DNA of 64,000 bases, taken from the NCBI RefSeq assembly GCF_029167645.1, contig NZ_CP119147.1, positions 1,612,001-1,676,000 of the forward strand, read 5' to 3'. Origin of the DNA: Streptomyces sp. AM 2-1-1 (lineage in GTDB: Bacteria; Actinomycetota; Actinomycetes; Streptomycetales; Streptomycetaceae). Below the pieces are notes generated by a model, which did not search any database, was not told the origin of the DNA, and saw only the letters and a program-made list of their open reading frames with translations. The translations under genes were made by a program, and so were the position numbers. Below, in pieces: positions 7,846 to 17,116 of this stretch (its first letter is position 1; each line of letters opens with the position of its first letter).

Positions 7846-8538
7846 TCATCCGCGCTCGAAGCGGTAGCCCATCCCCGGCTCCGTGACGAAGTGGCGGGGG
7901 TGCGAGGGATCGGCCTCCAGCTTGCGGCGGAGCTGGGCCATGTAGACGCGCAGGTAGTTGGTCTCGGTGCCGTAGGACGGGCCCCAGACCTCCTGGAGGA
8001 GCTGCCTCTGGCTGACCAGCCGGCCGCTGTTGCGGACCAGGACCTCCAGCAGGTGCCACTCGGTGGGGGTGAGGCGGACGTCACGGCCGTCGCGGTGGAC
8101 CTTCTTGGCCGCCAGGTCGACGGTGAAGCCCTCCGTCTCGACGACCACCACGTCGTCGGCGCCTTCCTGGCCGACCGGTTCGGCCCGGCGGACCGAGGCC
8201 CGCAGCCGGGCCAGCAACTCGTCCATGCCGAAGGGCTTGGTCACGTAGTCGTCGGCGCCCGCGTCCAGCGCCTCCACCTTCTCGTCCGACGTGTGCCGGG
8301 CGGAGAGCACCAGGATGGGCACCCGGGTCCACCCCCGCAGCCCCTTGATGACCTCGACGCCGTCCATGTCGGGCAGCCCGAGGTCCAGCACTACCACGTC
8401 GGGGTGGCGGGCGGCGGCGAGCTGGAGCGCGGTGGCCCCGTCGGGCGCGGCGTCGACCTCGTACTTCCGCGCCTTCAGGTTGATCACGAGGGCGCGGACG
8501 ATCTGCGGCTCGTCGTCGACCACAAGCACCCGGGTCAT
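7846..8538 (-). CDS. kdpE: KdpE response regulator
   Basis: This 230-residue OmpR/PhoB-type regulator has an N-terminal receiver domain with the acidic pocket VDDE (7-10), phospho-acceptor D52 in VLDLGLPDMDG and the switch Lys in VTKPF. A C-terminal winged helix follows (about 130-228: LTPTEWHLLEVLVRN, TNYLRVYMAQLRRKLE). The ATG at 8538 matches the family start; in-frame codons upstream are Gln-rich and unlike it. It follows kdpD on the same strand, and together they would sense low K+ or turgor and switch on the kdpFABC operon. The direct repeats upstream of that operon are a candidate binding site. Confidence 0.95.
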   Translation of the reverse strand: MTRVLVVDDEPQIVRALVINLKARKYEVDAAPDGATALQLAAARHPDVVVLDLGLPDMDGVEVIKGLRGWTRVPILVLSARHTSDEKVEALDAGADDYVTKPFGMDELLARLRASVRRAEPVGQEGADDVVVVETEGFTVDLAAKKVHRDGRDVRLTPTEWHLLEVLVRNSGRLVSQRQLLQEVWGPSYGTETNYLRVYMAQLRRKLEADPSHPRHFVTEPGMGYRFERG

Positions 8539-8626
8539 CGCGGTCCTGCCTTTCTGCTGCTGCACGAATGCTCCACGGAGCTGCTGTACGAAGGAGAGAG
8601 TCTGCTGCACGGAGATGTCGTACGTG

Positions 8627-11170
8627 TCACGACGTGACCTGCGGGGAGAGGTCCGGGGCGGCGGGGACGTGGCCGGCCGCCGTCTTGAGCGTGAGCACCA
8701 TGGTCATGCCGCCGCCGGGGGTGTCCTCGGCGTCGAGGGTGCCGCTCATGGACTCGGCGAATCCCCGGGCGACCGCGAGGCCGAGGCCGACGCCGGCGCC
8801 GCGCGGGGCGTCGCCGTACCGCTGGAAGGGCTCGAAGATCCGCCGCTTGCCCTCGTCGGGGACGCCGGGGCCCCGGTCGGAGACCCGCAGCTCGACACGG
8901 TCGCCGAGGGTGCTGGCGGCCACCGTGACGGGGGTGCCGTCCGGGCTGTACTTGACGGCGTTCTCGACGATGTTGGCCACGGCCCGCTCCAGCAGGCCCG
9001 GGTCGACGGCGACCATCGGCAGCGTCTCCGGGATGTCGAGGTCGACGCTGCCCTCCGGCACTCCTCCGAGTGCCATCGGGACCACCTCGTCGAGGTCGAT
9101 CTCGCGGATCAGCGGGGTGACGGTCCCGGTCTGGAGGCGTGACATGTCCAGCAGGTTGCCGACGAGGTGGTCGAGGCGGTCCGCGCCGTCCTCGATGGCT
9201 TCGAGGAGTTCGGCCTCGTCGTCCTTCGACCAGGCGACGTCGTCGGCGCGCAGGGAGCTGACGGCGGCCTTGATGGCGGCGAGCGGGGTGCGCAGGTCGT
9301 GGCTGACGGCGGCCAGCAGGGCGGTCCTGATGCGATTGCCCTCGGCGAGTCTGCGGGCCTTCTCGGCTTCTCCGACCAGGCGCTGGCGGTCCAGCACCAC
9401 GGCCGCCTGGGCGGCGAACGCCCCGAGCACGCGGCGGTCCTCGGCGGGCAGCACCCGGCCGGAGAGGGCGAGCGCCATGTGGTCGCCGACCGGCATGTCC
9501 ACGTCGGCGTCGTCGGGCCGGGTCACCGGGCTGGGCCCCACCGAGCCCGCGCAGGTCCACGGTTCGACGTCGTTCTGGCGCTCCAGCAGCGCGACGGACT
9601 CCATGGCGAAGGTCTCGCGGACCCGTTCCAGCAGGGCGTCCAGGCTGGTCTCGCCGCGCAGCACGCTGCCGGCCAGGAAGGAGAGGATCTCCGACTCGGC
9701 GCGCAGCCGGGCGGCCTGGTGGGTGCGTCTCGCCGCCAGGTCCACCACGGAGGCGACCGACACCCCCACCGCGAAGAAGATCACGATGGCGACGATGTTC
9801 TCCGGGTCCTGCACGGTGAGCGTGTGGGTCGGCGGGGTGAACCAGAAGTTCAGCAGCAGCGACCCGGCGGCGGCGGACGCGAGCGCCGGGAGCAGCCCGC
9901 CCAGCAGGGCGGCGGCCACGGTCAGGAAGAGGAAGAGCAGGACGTCGTTGGCGAGCCCGGGGCCGTTCTCCATGCCGCGCAGCAGTACGGCGAGGAGGGC
10001 GGGGCCGGCGACACCGACGAACCAGCCCCAGCTGATCCGGGCGCGGCCGAGCCGGGCGCCCCGGGCGATCGGCAGCCCCCGCCCCTTGGCCACTTCGTCG
10101 TGGGTGACGATGTGGACGTCGAGGTCCGGGCTGGATTCGCGGGCGACCGTGGCGCCGACCCCGGGGCCGTAGATGTACTGCCAGGTCTTGCGGCGGCTGG
10201 AGCCGAGGACGATCTGGGTGGCGTTGACCCCGCGCGCGAAGGCGAGGAGAGCGGCGGGGATGTCGTCGCCGATGACGTGGTGGAAGGTTCCCCCCAGGTC
10301 CTCGACGAGGGTCCGCTGGACGGTGAGTTCCTTGGGCGAGGCGGAGGTGAGTCCGTCGCTCCGGGCGATGTAGACGGCGAGGATCTCACTCCCGGAGCCC
10401 TTCGCGGCCATCCGGGAGGCGCGGCGTATGAGGGTGCGGCCCTCGGGTCCGCCGGTGAGCCCGACGACGATGCGTTCGCGGGCCTGCCAGGTGGAGCGGA
10501 TGTCGTGCTCGCCCCGGTACTGCTGGAGGTACTCGTCGACCCGGTCGGCGACCCAGAGCAGGGCCAGTTCGCGCAGGGCGGTGAGGTTGCCGGGGCGGAA
10601 GTAGTGGGAGAGCGCGGCGTCGAGCTTGTCGCGCTGGTAGATGTTGCCGTGCGCCATGCGGCGGCGCAGCGCCTGGGGCGACATGTCGACCAGTTCGATC
10701 TGGTCGGCGCGGCGGACGACCTCGTCGGGGACGGTCTCGCGCTGGCGGACGCCGGTTATGGACTCGACGACGTCGCCGAGCGACTCCAGGTGCTGGATGT
10801 TGACGGTGGAGACGACGTCGATGCCGGCCCGGAGGAGGTCCTCCACGTCCTGCCAGCGCTTGGCGTTGCGGGAGCCGGGGACGTTGGTGTGGGCGAGTTC
10901 GTCGACGAGGGCGACCGCGGGGGCCCGCTCCAGCACCGCGTCCACGTCCATCTCGGTGAAGACCGCCGAGCGGTACTCGATCTCCCGGCGCCCGACCTGT
11001 TCGAGGCCGTGCAGCATCACCTCGGTGCGGGGCCGGTCGTGGTGCTCGACGAAGGCGACGACGCAGTCGGTGCCCCGCTCGACCCGCCGGTGGGCCTCCG
11101 CGAGCATGGCGTAGGTCTTGCCTACGCCGGGGGCCGCCCCCAGATAGATACGAAGCTTGCCGCGTGCCAT
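8627..11170 (-). CDS. kdpD: KdpD osmosensitive K+ sensor histidine kinase
   Basis: This 847-residue sensor kinase has domains in the usual order: an N-terminal KdpD domain with P-loop GAAPGVGKT (11-19) and the LVDELAHTNVPGSR signature, a universal-stress-like domain (about 240-370), four transmembrane helices (DUF4118, about 390-490), a GAF-like domain, a HisKA dimerisation helix with phospho-acceptor His at about 623 (SHDLRTPLAAIK), and a HATPase with NIVENAVKYSPDG and a GVGLGLAVA loop. The ATG at 11170 gives the canonical MARGKLRIYLG start. It is separated from kdpC by two strong hairpins, so kdpDE may be transcribed at a lower or independent level. Confidence 0.96.
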   Translation of the reverse strand: MARGKLRIYLGAAPGVGKTYAMLAEAHRRVERGTDCVVAFVEHHDRPRTEVMLHGLEQVGRREIEYRSAVFTEMDVDAVLERAPAVALVDELAHTNVPGSRNAKRWQDVEDLLRAGIDVVSTVNIQHLESLGDVVESITGVRQRETVPDEVVRRADQIELVDMSPQALRRRMAHGNIYQRDKLDAALSHYFRPGNLTALRELALLWVADRVDEYLQQYRGEHDIRSTWQARERIVVGLTGGPEGRTLIRRASRMAAKGSGSEILAVYIARSDGLTSASPKELTVQRTLVEDLGGTFHHVIGDDIPAALLAFARGVNATQIVLGSSRRKTWQYIYGPGVGATVARESSPDLDVHIVTHDEVAKGRGLPIARGARLGRARISWGWFVGVAGPALLAVLLRGMENGPGLANDVLLFLFLTVAAALLGGLLPALASAAAGSLLLNFWFTPPTHTLTVQDPENIVAIVIFFAVGVSVASVVDLAARRTHQAARLRAESEILSFLAGSVLRGETSLDALLERVRETFAMESVALLERQNDVEPWTCAGSVGPSPVTRPDDADVDMPVGDHMALALSGRVLPAEDRRVLGAFAAQAAVVLDRQRLVGEAEKARRLAEGNRIRTALLAAVSHDLRTPLAAIKAAVSSLRADDVAWSKDDEAELLEAIEDGADRLDHLVGNLLDMSRLQTGTVTPLIREIDLDEVVPMALGGVPEGSVDLDIPETLPMVAVDPGLLERAVANIVENAVKYSPDGTPVTVAASTLGDRVELRVSDRGPGVPDEGKRRIFEPFQRYGDAPRGAGVGLGLAVARGFAESMSGTLDAEDTPGGGMTMVLTLKTAAGHVPAAPDLSPQVTS

Positions 11171-11250
11171 GGCCCCATTGTCTTCTCTCGCCCTCGCTGC
11201 GGCCCACGCGGCAGCCTCGTACGACGCTACTCCCCAGAATTCCGACATTC

Positions 11251-11345
11251 CGGGCGGTGGCCGGACCCACCGCCCGTCTTTGACGCAACCCTGATGCCGG
11301 ACGCCGGGCCGACCCGGTGCCGGGCGGGGCGCGGTCCCGCCCGGC
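11251..11345 (-). terminator. Two hairpins between kdpC and kdpD
   Basis: Read on the minus strand after kdpC, the first is a perfect 10-bp stem (11336-11345 with 11319-11328, 7-base loop). The second is another perfect 10-bp stem (11267-11276 with 11251-11260, 6-base loop), about 80 bases before the kdpD ATG. They could end or attenuate the kdpFABC transcript. Confidence 0.6.
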
Positions 11346-11376
11346 GAGGGGCGGTCCCGGCCCGGGCCCCTGGATG

Positions 11377-12045
11377 TCAGCCGGCGGCGACCATCTCCTT
11401 CAGGGCGATGTTCAGGCGGAGGACGTTGACGCGGGGCTCGCCCATGAAGCCGAGGATCCGGCCGGTGGTGTGCGCGGTGACGAGCCGGGCGACGCGGTCG
11501 GCCGGGAGGTGGTTCCGCTCGGCGACCCGGCGGACCTGGAGGGCGGCGTACCGGGGGGAGATGTCCGGGTCGAGGCCGGAGCCGGAGGACGTGACCGCGT
11601 CGGCCGGCACGTCGTCGGGGTCGACCGGGTGGCCGGGGACGGAGTTGTCCTCGACGACGGCGGCCTTGGCGGCGGTGACCCAGTCGATCAGCTCCTGGTT
11701 GTCGCCGGAGCGGTTGGTCGCCCCGGAGAGGATGATCGTGTACTGGGTGTTGACGCTGTTGCTGCCGAGACCGTTGGCCGGGCGGGGCTGGAACCACTTC
11801 AGGTCCGGTTCCGCCGTCTCCTGACCGTCCTTCAGGGGCAGGTCGTAGCGCTGCCCGATCAGCTCGGAGCCGACGACCTCGCCGTCGCTGCCGACCTCGG
11901 AGCCGTTGGCCTTGCCGGAGAAGAACGCTTGGGCGACACCGGTGACCGCGAGCGGGTAGACGACGCCGCAGACCAGGGTGAGGACGAGCAGGGCCCTCAG
12001 CCCGGCCAGCAGCAGCCGGGTCGTGCTTCCTGCGGAGGTGTTCAT
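11377..12045 (-). CDS. kdpC: KdpC subunit of the K+-transporting ATPase
   Basis: This 222-residue protein has a single N-terminal transmembrane helix (about 12-40, LLLAGLRALLVLTLVCGVVYPLAV) and an extracytoplasmic domain. The C-terminal block VARLVTAHTTGRILGFMGEP and VNVLRLNIAL is diagnostic for KdpC, which bridges KdpA and KdpB and stabilises the complex. A loop at about residues 140-160 (PGHPVDPDDVPADAVTSSGSGLDPDISP) carries the conserved ASGSGLDP-like signature. It starts five bases after the kdpB stop. Confidence 0.96.
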   Translation of the reverse strand: MNTSAGSTTRLLLAGLRALLVLTLVCGVVYPLAVTGVAQAFFSGKANGSEVGSDGEVVGSELIGQRYDLPLKDGQETAEPDLKWFQPRPANGLGSNSVNTQYTIILSGATNRSGDNQELIDWVTAAKAAVVEDNSVPGHPVDPDDVPADAVTSSGSGLDPDISPRYAALQVRRVAERNHLPADRVARLVTAHTTGRILGFMGEPRVNVLRLNIALKEMVAAG

Positions 12046-12050
12046 GCGGA

Positions 12051-14195
12051 TCAGCCGATTCCGGGGATGAGGGAGATGATCAGGTCGATGGTCTTGATGC
12101 CGATGAACGGGGCGACCAGGCCGCCGAGTCCGTAGATCCCGAGGTTGCGCCGGAGCATGCTGTCCGCGCCGGACGGGTGGTAGCGGACGCCCTTGAGGGC
12201 GAGCGGCACCAGCGCGAGGATGATCAGCGCGTTGAATATCACGGCGGAGAGGATCGCGGTCTGCGGGGAGTCGAGCCGCATGACGTTGAGCTTGTCCAGG
12301 CCCGGATGGACCACCGCGAACATGGCCGGGATGATCGCGAAGTACTTCGCGACGTCGTTGGCGAGGGAGAACGTGGTGAGCGCGCCGCGGGTGATCAGGA
12401 GTTGCTTGCCGATCGCGACGATCTCGATCAGCTTGGTGGGGTCGGAGTCCAGGTCCACCATGTTCCCGGCCTCCTTGGCGGCCGAGGTGCCGGTGTTCAT
12501 CGCCACGCCGACGTCGGCCTGGGCGAGGGCGGGGGCGTCGTTCGTCCCGTCACCGGTCATCGCGACGAGCTTGCCGCCCGCCTGCTCCCGCTTGATGAGG
12601 GCCATCTTGTCCTCGGGGGTCGCCTCGGCGAGGAAGTCGTCGACCCCCGCCTCCTCGGCGATCGCCTTCGCGGTCAGCGGGTTGTCACCGGTGATCATGA
12701 CCGTCCGGATGCCCATCCGGCGCAGTTCGTCGAACCGCCCCCGCATCCCCTCCTTGACCACGTCCTTCAGATGGACGACACCGAGGACCCGGGCGCCGTC
12801 CGCGTCGTCGACGGCCACCAGCAGCGGGGTGCCGCCGGCCCGGGCGATCGTGTCGGTCAGCGCCCGGGCGTCCTCGGCGACGGTGCCGCCGCGTTCCTCG
12901 ACCCAGGCGGCCACCGAGCCGGTGGCGCCCTTGCGGACCGAGCGGCCGTCCACGTCCACGCCCGACATACGGGTCTGGGCGGTGAACCCGACCCAGACGG
13001 CGTGCGCCAGTTCGCCGCGGTCGCGCTCCGGCACTCCGTACCGTTCTTCGGCGAGGACCACGATCGAGCGCCCCTCGGGGGTCTCGTCGGCGAGTGAGGA
13101 GAGCTGGGCGGCGTCGGCGAGTTCGGCCTCGCCCGTCCCCCTCACCGGCAGGAGCCCGGCGGCCCGGCGGTTGCCGAGGGTGATGGTGCCGGTCTTGTCC
13201 AGGAGCAGGGTGGAGACGTCTCCGGCCGCCTCGACCGCCCGGCCGGACATGGCCAGGACATTGCGCTGCACCAGCCGGTCCATGCCGGCGATACCGATCG
13301 CCGAGAGCAGCGCGCCGATCGTGGTGGGGATCAGGCAGACCAGCAGTGCGGCCAGCACGATCATCGACTGCTCGCCGCCCGCGTAGATCGCGAACGGCTG
13401 GAGGGTCACGACGGCGAGCAGGAAGACGATCGTGAGGGAGGCCAGCAGGATGTTGAGGGCGATCTCGTTGGGCGTCTTCTGCCGGGCGGCGCCCTCGACC
13501 AGGTTGATCATCCGGTCGATGAAGGTCTCGCCCGGTTTCGTCGTGATCGTGATGACGATGCGGTCGGAGAGGACCTTCGTACCGCCGGTGACGGCGCTGC
13601 GGTCCCCGCCGGACTCCCGGATCACCGGGGCGGACTCGCCGGTGATGGCGGACTCGTCGACCGAGGCCACACCCTCCACCACGTCGCCGTCGCCGGGGAT
13701 CACGTCGCCGGCCTCGCAGACGACGAGATCGCCGATGCGCAGAACGGTGCCGGGGACGCTCTCCTCGCGCGGGCCGTTCAGACGGCGCGCCACCGTGTCG
13801 GTCCTGGCCCGGCGCAGGGTGTCGGCCTGCGCCTTGCCGCGGCCCTCGGCCACCGCTTCGGCGAGGTTGGCGAAGATCGTCGTCAGCCAGAGCCACAGGG
13901 CGATGGCCCAGCCGAACCAGTCGGTGGGGTCGGTGGCCGCGAGGACCGTGGTGAGGACCGACCCGATCAGGACGACGAACATGACCGGGGACGTGACCAT
14001 CACCCGTGGGTCGAGCTTGCGTACCGCTTCCGGGAAGGCGGTGAGCAGCTGTTTCGGGTCGAAGAAGCCTCCACCGACGCGGGTGGTGGCCGGCTCGTGG
14101 CCGGCGGACTTCGGGCGGTCCGGCCCGTCGTCGGGCGGTGCGGGGATCTGGCCGGGGGTGGACATCGTGTCCTCGTGCGGGGTTCGGACGGTCAT
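12051..14195 (-). CDS. kdpB: KdpB ATPase subunit of the K+-transporting ATPase
   Basis: This P-type ATPase of 714 residues hydrolyses ATP to drive K+ import through KdpA. Visible motifs are the actuator TGES ([10 protein letters not shown]), the phosphorylation motif DKTGT with Asp at about residue 333, the [16 protein letters not shown] hinge, and [18 protein letters not shown]. The N-terminus before [15 protein letters not shown] is a polar ~65-residue extension. I used the ATG at 14195, which overlaps the kdpA stop as ATGA; the ATG of the MSTPGQ sequence 10 codons later is an alternative start. Clear operon with kdpA and kdpC. Confidence 0.96.
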   Translation of the reverse strand: MTVRTPHEDTMSTPGQIPAPPDDGPDRPKSAGHEPATTRVGGGFFDPKQLLTAFPEAVRKLDPRVMVTSPVMFVVLIGSVLTTVLAATDPTDWFGWAIALWLWLTTIFANLAEAVAEGRGKAQADTLRRARTDTVARRLNGPREESVPGTVLRIGDLVVCEAGDVIPGDGDVVEGVASVDESAITGESAPVIRESGGDRSAVTGGTKVLSDRIVITITTKPGETFIDRMINLVEGAARQKTPNEIALNILLASLTIVFLLAVVTLQPFAIYAGGEQSMIVLAALLVCLIPTTIGALLSAIGIAGMDRLVQRNVLAMSGRAVEAAGDVSTLLLDKTGTITLGNRRAAGLLPVRGTGEAELADAAQLSSLADETPEGRSIVVLAEERYGVPERDRGELAHAVWVGFTAQTRMSGVDVDGRSVRKGATGSVAAWVEERGGTVAEDARALTDTIARAGGTPLLVAVDDADGARVLGVVHLKDVVKEGMRGRFDELRRMGIRTVMITGDNPLTAKAIAEEAGVDDFLAEATPEDKMALIKREQAGGKLVAMTGDGTNDAPALAQADVGVAMNTGTSAAKEAGNMVDLDSDPTKLIEIVAIGKQLLITRGALTTFSLANDVAKYFAIIPAMFAVVHPGLDKLNVMRLDSPQTAILSAVIFNALIILALVPLALKGVRYHPSGADSMLRRNLGIYGLGGLVAPFIGIKTIDLIISLIPGIG

Positions 14196-15856
14196 GACGC
14201 CAGTCCTTCGGCGAGCGGGCCCAGAGCGAGGGCGGGGAAGTAGGTCAGACCGGTGACGATGATGATGGCGCCGACCAGCAGCCCGCTGAAGAGCGGCTTG
14301 TGGGTGCTGAGGGTGCCGGTGGTCTCCGGTACGGGCTGCTGCTCGGCGAGCGAGCCGGCCAGGGCCAGCACGAAGACCATGGGGACGAACCGCCCCAGCA
14401 GCATCGCGAGACCGATGGTGGTGTTGAACCACTGGGTGTCGGCGTCGAGGCCGGCGAAGGCGGAGCCGTTGTTGTTGGCGCCGGAGGTGTAGGCGTAGAG
14501 GATCTCGGAGAAGCCGTGGGCGCCCGTGTTGGTCATGGAGTCGCCGGGGGTGGGCAGCGCCATCGCCGCAGCGGTGAAGCCGAGCGCCAGGGTCGGCGTC
14601 ACGAGGATGTAGCAGGCCGCGAGCTTGATCTCGCGGGTGCCGATCTTCTTGCCGAGGTACTCCGGCGTCCGACCGACCATCAGGCCGGCCAGGAAGACCG
14701 CGATGACCGCCATGACCAGCATGCCGTAGAGGCCGGATCCGACGCCGCCGGGCGCGATCTCGCCGAGTTGCATCCCCAGCAGGGTGATGCCGCCGCCGAA
14801 GCCGGTGTACGAGGAGTGGAACGAGTCCACCGCACCGGTGGAGGTGAGGGTGGTGGCGACCGCGAAGATCGAGGACCCGCCGACGCCGAAACGATTCTCC
14901 TTGCCTTCCGTCGCCCCGCCGGCGAGGTCGAACGCGGGACCGTGGTGGGCGAATTCGGTCCACATCATCAGGGCGGTGAAGGTCACCCAGATGACGGCCA
15001 TCGTGCCGAGGATCGCGTACCCCTGCCGGAGCGAGCCGGCCATCCGCCCGAAGGTGCGGGTGATCGCGAAGGGGATGAGGAGGATCAGGAAGACCTCGAA
15101 GAGGTTGGTGAAACCGTCGGGGTTCTCGAAGGGGTGGGCGGAGTTGGCGTTGAAGTAGCCACCGCCGTTCGTCCCCAGCTCCTTGATGGCCTCCTGCGAG
15201 GCGACCGCGCCGCCGTTCCACTGCTGGGAGCCGCCCAGGAACTGGCCGACCCCGTGGATGCCGGAGAAGTTCTGGATGACGCCGCAGGCAACCAGCACCA
15301 GGGCGCCGGCCACCGCGAGGGGCAGCAGGATGCGGACGGTGCCGCGCACCAGATCGGCCCAGAAGTTGCCGAGTTCACCGGTTCGGGACCGGGTGAAGCC
15401 GCGTACGAGAGCCACCGCGACGGCCATGCCGACGGCGGCGGAGACGAAGTTCTGCACCGCGAGGCCACCGGTCTGCACGACGTGGCCCATGGCCTGCTCG
15501 CCGTAGTAGGACTGCCAGTTGGTGTTGGCGACGAAGGACGCCGCGGTGTTGAACGCCTGGTCCGGGTCGATCGACACGAAGCCGAGAGAACCGGGCAGGC
15601 TTCCCTGCGCCCGCTGGAGGAGGTAGAGGAAGAGACAGCTCACCGCGGAGAAGGCGAGGACGCCGCGCAGGTAGGCGGGCCAGCGCATCCGGGTGCCGGG
15701 GTCGGCGCCGATGGCGCGGTACATCCACTTCTCGACGCGCAGGTGCTTGTCGGAGGAGTACACGCGCGCCATGTGGTCGCCGAGGGGACGGTAGGCCAGG
15801 CCCAGCGCGACGATCAGCGCGAGCACCTGGAGCACACCGGCGAGGAGAGGGCTCAT
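14192..15856 (-). CDS. kdpA: KdpA K+-binding channel subunit
   Basis: This 554-residue integral membrane protein has about ten transmembrane helices and belongs to the superfamily of K+ transporters with four pore loops. The characteristic [29 protein letters not shown] and [12 protein letters not shown] sequences are selectivity-filter regions of KdpA. The start ATG at 15856 comes six bases after the kdpF stop. Length matches the family. Confidence 0.97.
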   Translation of the reverse strand: MSPLLAGVLQVLALIVALGLAYRPLGDHMARVYSSDKHLRVEKWMYRAIGADPGTRMRWPAYLRGVLAFSAVSCLFLYLLQRAQGSLPGSLGFVSIDPDQAFNTAASFVANTNWQSYYGEQAMGHVVQTGGLAVQNFVSAAVGMAVAVALVRGFTRSRTGELGNFWADLVRGTVRILLPLAVAGALVLVACGVIQNFSGIHGVGQFLGGSQQWNGGAVASQEAIKELGTNGGGYFNANSAHPFENPDGFTNLFEVFLILLIPFAITRTFGRMAGSLRQGYAILGTMAVIWVTFTALMMWTEFAHHGPAFDLAGGATEGKENRFGVGGSSIFAVATTLTSTGAVDSFHSSYTGFGGGITLLGMQLGEIAPGGVGSGLYGMLVMAVIAVFLAGLMVGRTPEYLGKKIGTREIKLAACYILVTPTLALGFTAAAMALPTPGDSMTNTGAHGFSEILYAYTSGANNNGSAFAGLDADTQWFNTTIGLAMLLGRFVPMVFVLALAGSLAEQQPVPETTGTLSTHKPLFSGLLVGAIIIVTGLTYFPALALGPLAEGLAS

Positions 15857-15862
15857 GTCGGG

Positions 15863-15952
15863 CTAGAACCTCTCCGGGTACAGGAGGGCGAGGACGAGGT
15901 AGCCCAGCAGGGCGACGGCCACGACGAGGCCGACGGCGTTCTCGGCAGTCAC
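15863..15952 (-). CDS. kdpF: KdpF small membrane subunit
   Basis: The 29-residue product is a single transmembrane helix ending in the hallmark LLYPERF. KdpF stabilises the KdpABC complex in the membrane. The GTG at 15952 overlaps the stop of an even smaller gene upstream by four bases (GTGA), so translation is coupled. It is short enough to be missed by gene finders with a length cut-off. Confidence 0.93.
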   Translation of the reverse strand: MTAENAVGLVVAVALLGYLVLALLYPERF

Positions 15953-16032
15953 AGCTTCGCCACCCCCCTGGCGATGAGGGCCACCAGCGCGAAGACCGCG
16001 ATCGTGGTGACGACGAAGGCCACGTCGGCCAT
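15949..16032 (-). CDS. 27-residue single-helix membrane microprotein upstream of kdpF
   Basis: The ATG at 16032 is preceded by AGGAG at about six bases spacing and opens a 27-codon frame. The product is one hydrophobic helix with a short basic tail (MADVAFVVTTIAVFAL followed by VALIARGVAKL). Its TGA overlaps the kdpF GTG as GTGA. It is the first gene of the kdp operon by position. Small proteins of this kind appear upstream of kdpF in other Streptomyces as far as I recall, but I know of no assigned function. A leader peptide or an additional small Kdp subunit are both possible. Confidence 0.8.
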   Translation of the reverse strand: MADVAFVVTTIAVFALVALIARGVAKL

Positions 16033-16106
16033 CGTGTGCTCCTAGATGAGGATCGGTTTCTCGGACCCCCTGAGCAAACCCCCGGCCCGCCCCCGCGCAG
16101 CCGCCG

Positions 16107-16160
16107 TTGACGCCTTCCATACGAGGACGGGCGCTCCCTTGACGACGCCCATACGTGGTC
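16107..16160 (-). promoter_or_regulatory. 32-bp-spaced direct repeats upstream of the kdp operon
   Basis: On the plus strand, two copies of TTGACG-N3-YCCATACGWGGWC start at 16107 and 16139, exactly 32 bases (about three helical turns) apart. They lie 75-130 bases upstream of the first kdp start. OmpR-type regulators such as KdpE bind direct repeats, so this is a plausible KdpE operator, but the assignment is inference. Confidence 0.5.
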
Positions 16161-16268
16161 CCTACGCGCCCCTGACACCGGCCGGACGCGACGCCGGGCG
16201 AGGTGCACCGGCGCGGGCCGGCGGGGTGCGGTCACCGCTGGACCGGACACGGAACGGCACGGGAAAAG

Positions 16269-16312
16269 GCCGGTGGGCCGCACCCCGGGTGAAGGGGGTG
16301 CGACCCACCGGC
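16269..16312 (-). terminator. Hairpin terminator after the DUF3710 operon
   Basis: An 18-bp stem with one mismatch (16269-16286 with 16295-16312) lies about 30 bases after the DUF3710 stop, separating that operon from the kdp promoter region. The wider gap 16033-16344 holds only this hairpin and the kdp direct repeats. Confidence 0.8.
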
Positions 16313-16344
16313 CCGGCGTCCGCCGGGCTCGTCGGTGCGAGCCC

Positions 16345-17115
16345 TCAGCGGATCTCGCTGATCTCCGGCCCGCGCTGCAGCTGGCCCATGCCGCCGGAGA
16401 ACTTGGAACCCTCCTGCTCCTCCTGCTGGACACCCTCGGGCACCATCTGGGCATCGTTGGGGAGCTTGAGGACGATCGGGTCGCGGGGGGCCATCGGGGC
16501 CTCTCCACGGACGACCACGGTGTCCCGGAAGATCTGCTCCAGGAGGCCGGCGGCCTGCGGCTGCACGGCGCCCTGGCCCGAGATCACGCCGCGCAGGAAC
16601 CACCGGGGTCCGTCGACGCCGACGAAGCGCACCAGCTGCACGCCGTTCTTCCCGTCGGGAAGCTGTACGGGTACCTGGGCACGCAGCTCCCAGCCGAGCG
16701 GGCCCTCGACCTCGTCGATGATCCCGCCCTGCTTGGTGATGCCCGAGGCGATCTCCTCCCGGACCTCGCCCCAGATGCCCTCCTTCTTGGGGGCGGCGAA
16801 GGCCTGCAGTTGGATCGCGCTGTCGCGCAGCACCACGGTGGCGGCGACGATCGCGTCCCCGGCCACCTCCACCCGCAGCTCCATGCCCTCGACACCGGGC
16901 ACGAAGACGCCGCCCAGGTCGACCCGGCCCTCGCCGGGCCTGGAGACCTCGGAGACGTCCCAGGGTCCGTCCGGCCTCGGAGCCGGCGGGAGGTTCGACC
17001 GGCGCCCGCTCACCGCGCCGTCGGCGTCATCGAGCTCGTCGGCGACCTGCTCGGTCTCGCGCGCTTCGTCCACCGTGTCCTCGGCGGAACCACTCTTCTT
17101 GCGACGTCCGAACAC
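16345..17115 (-). CDS. DUF3710 family protein
   Basis: This 256-residue soluble protein starts with a basic VFGRRKK segment (GTG at 17115), followed by an acidic, low-complexity stretch to about residue 50, and then the conserved domain (PPAPRPDGPWDVSEV, VDLGGVFVPGVEGMELRVEV, GVDGPRWFLRGVISG). This is the actinobacterial DUF3710 family, whose function I do not know. It starts one base after the dut stop, in the thioesterase-dut-DUF3710 operon; linkage to dut is widespread in actinobacteria. Confidence 0.88.
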   Translation of the reverse strand: MFGRRKKSGSAEDTVDEARETEQVADELDDADGAVSGRRSNLPPAPRPDGPWDVSEVSRPGEGRVDLGGVFVPGVEGMELRVEVAGDAIVAATVVLRDSAIQLQAFAAPKKEGIWGEVREEIASGITKQGGIIDEVEGPLGWELRAQVPVQLPDGKNGVQLVRFVGVDGPRWFLRGVISGQGAVQPQAAGLLEQIFRDTVVVRGEAPMAPRDPIVLKLPNDAQMVPEGVQQEEQEGSKFSGGMGQLQRGPEISEIR

Positions 17116-17116
17116 G

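Noticed and set aside
11171..11797. N-terminal extension of the KdpD frame
   Set aside because: The extension is Arg/Pro/Gly-rich and overlaps kdpC; KdpD family members begin at the ATG at 11170.
16033..16344. Additional small genes upstream of the kdp microgene
   Set aside because: Frames in this gap lack ribosome sites and cross the direct repeats and terminator.
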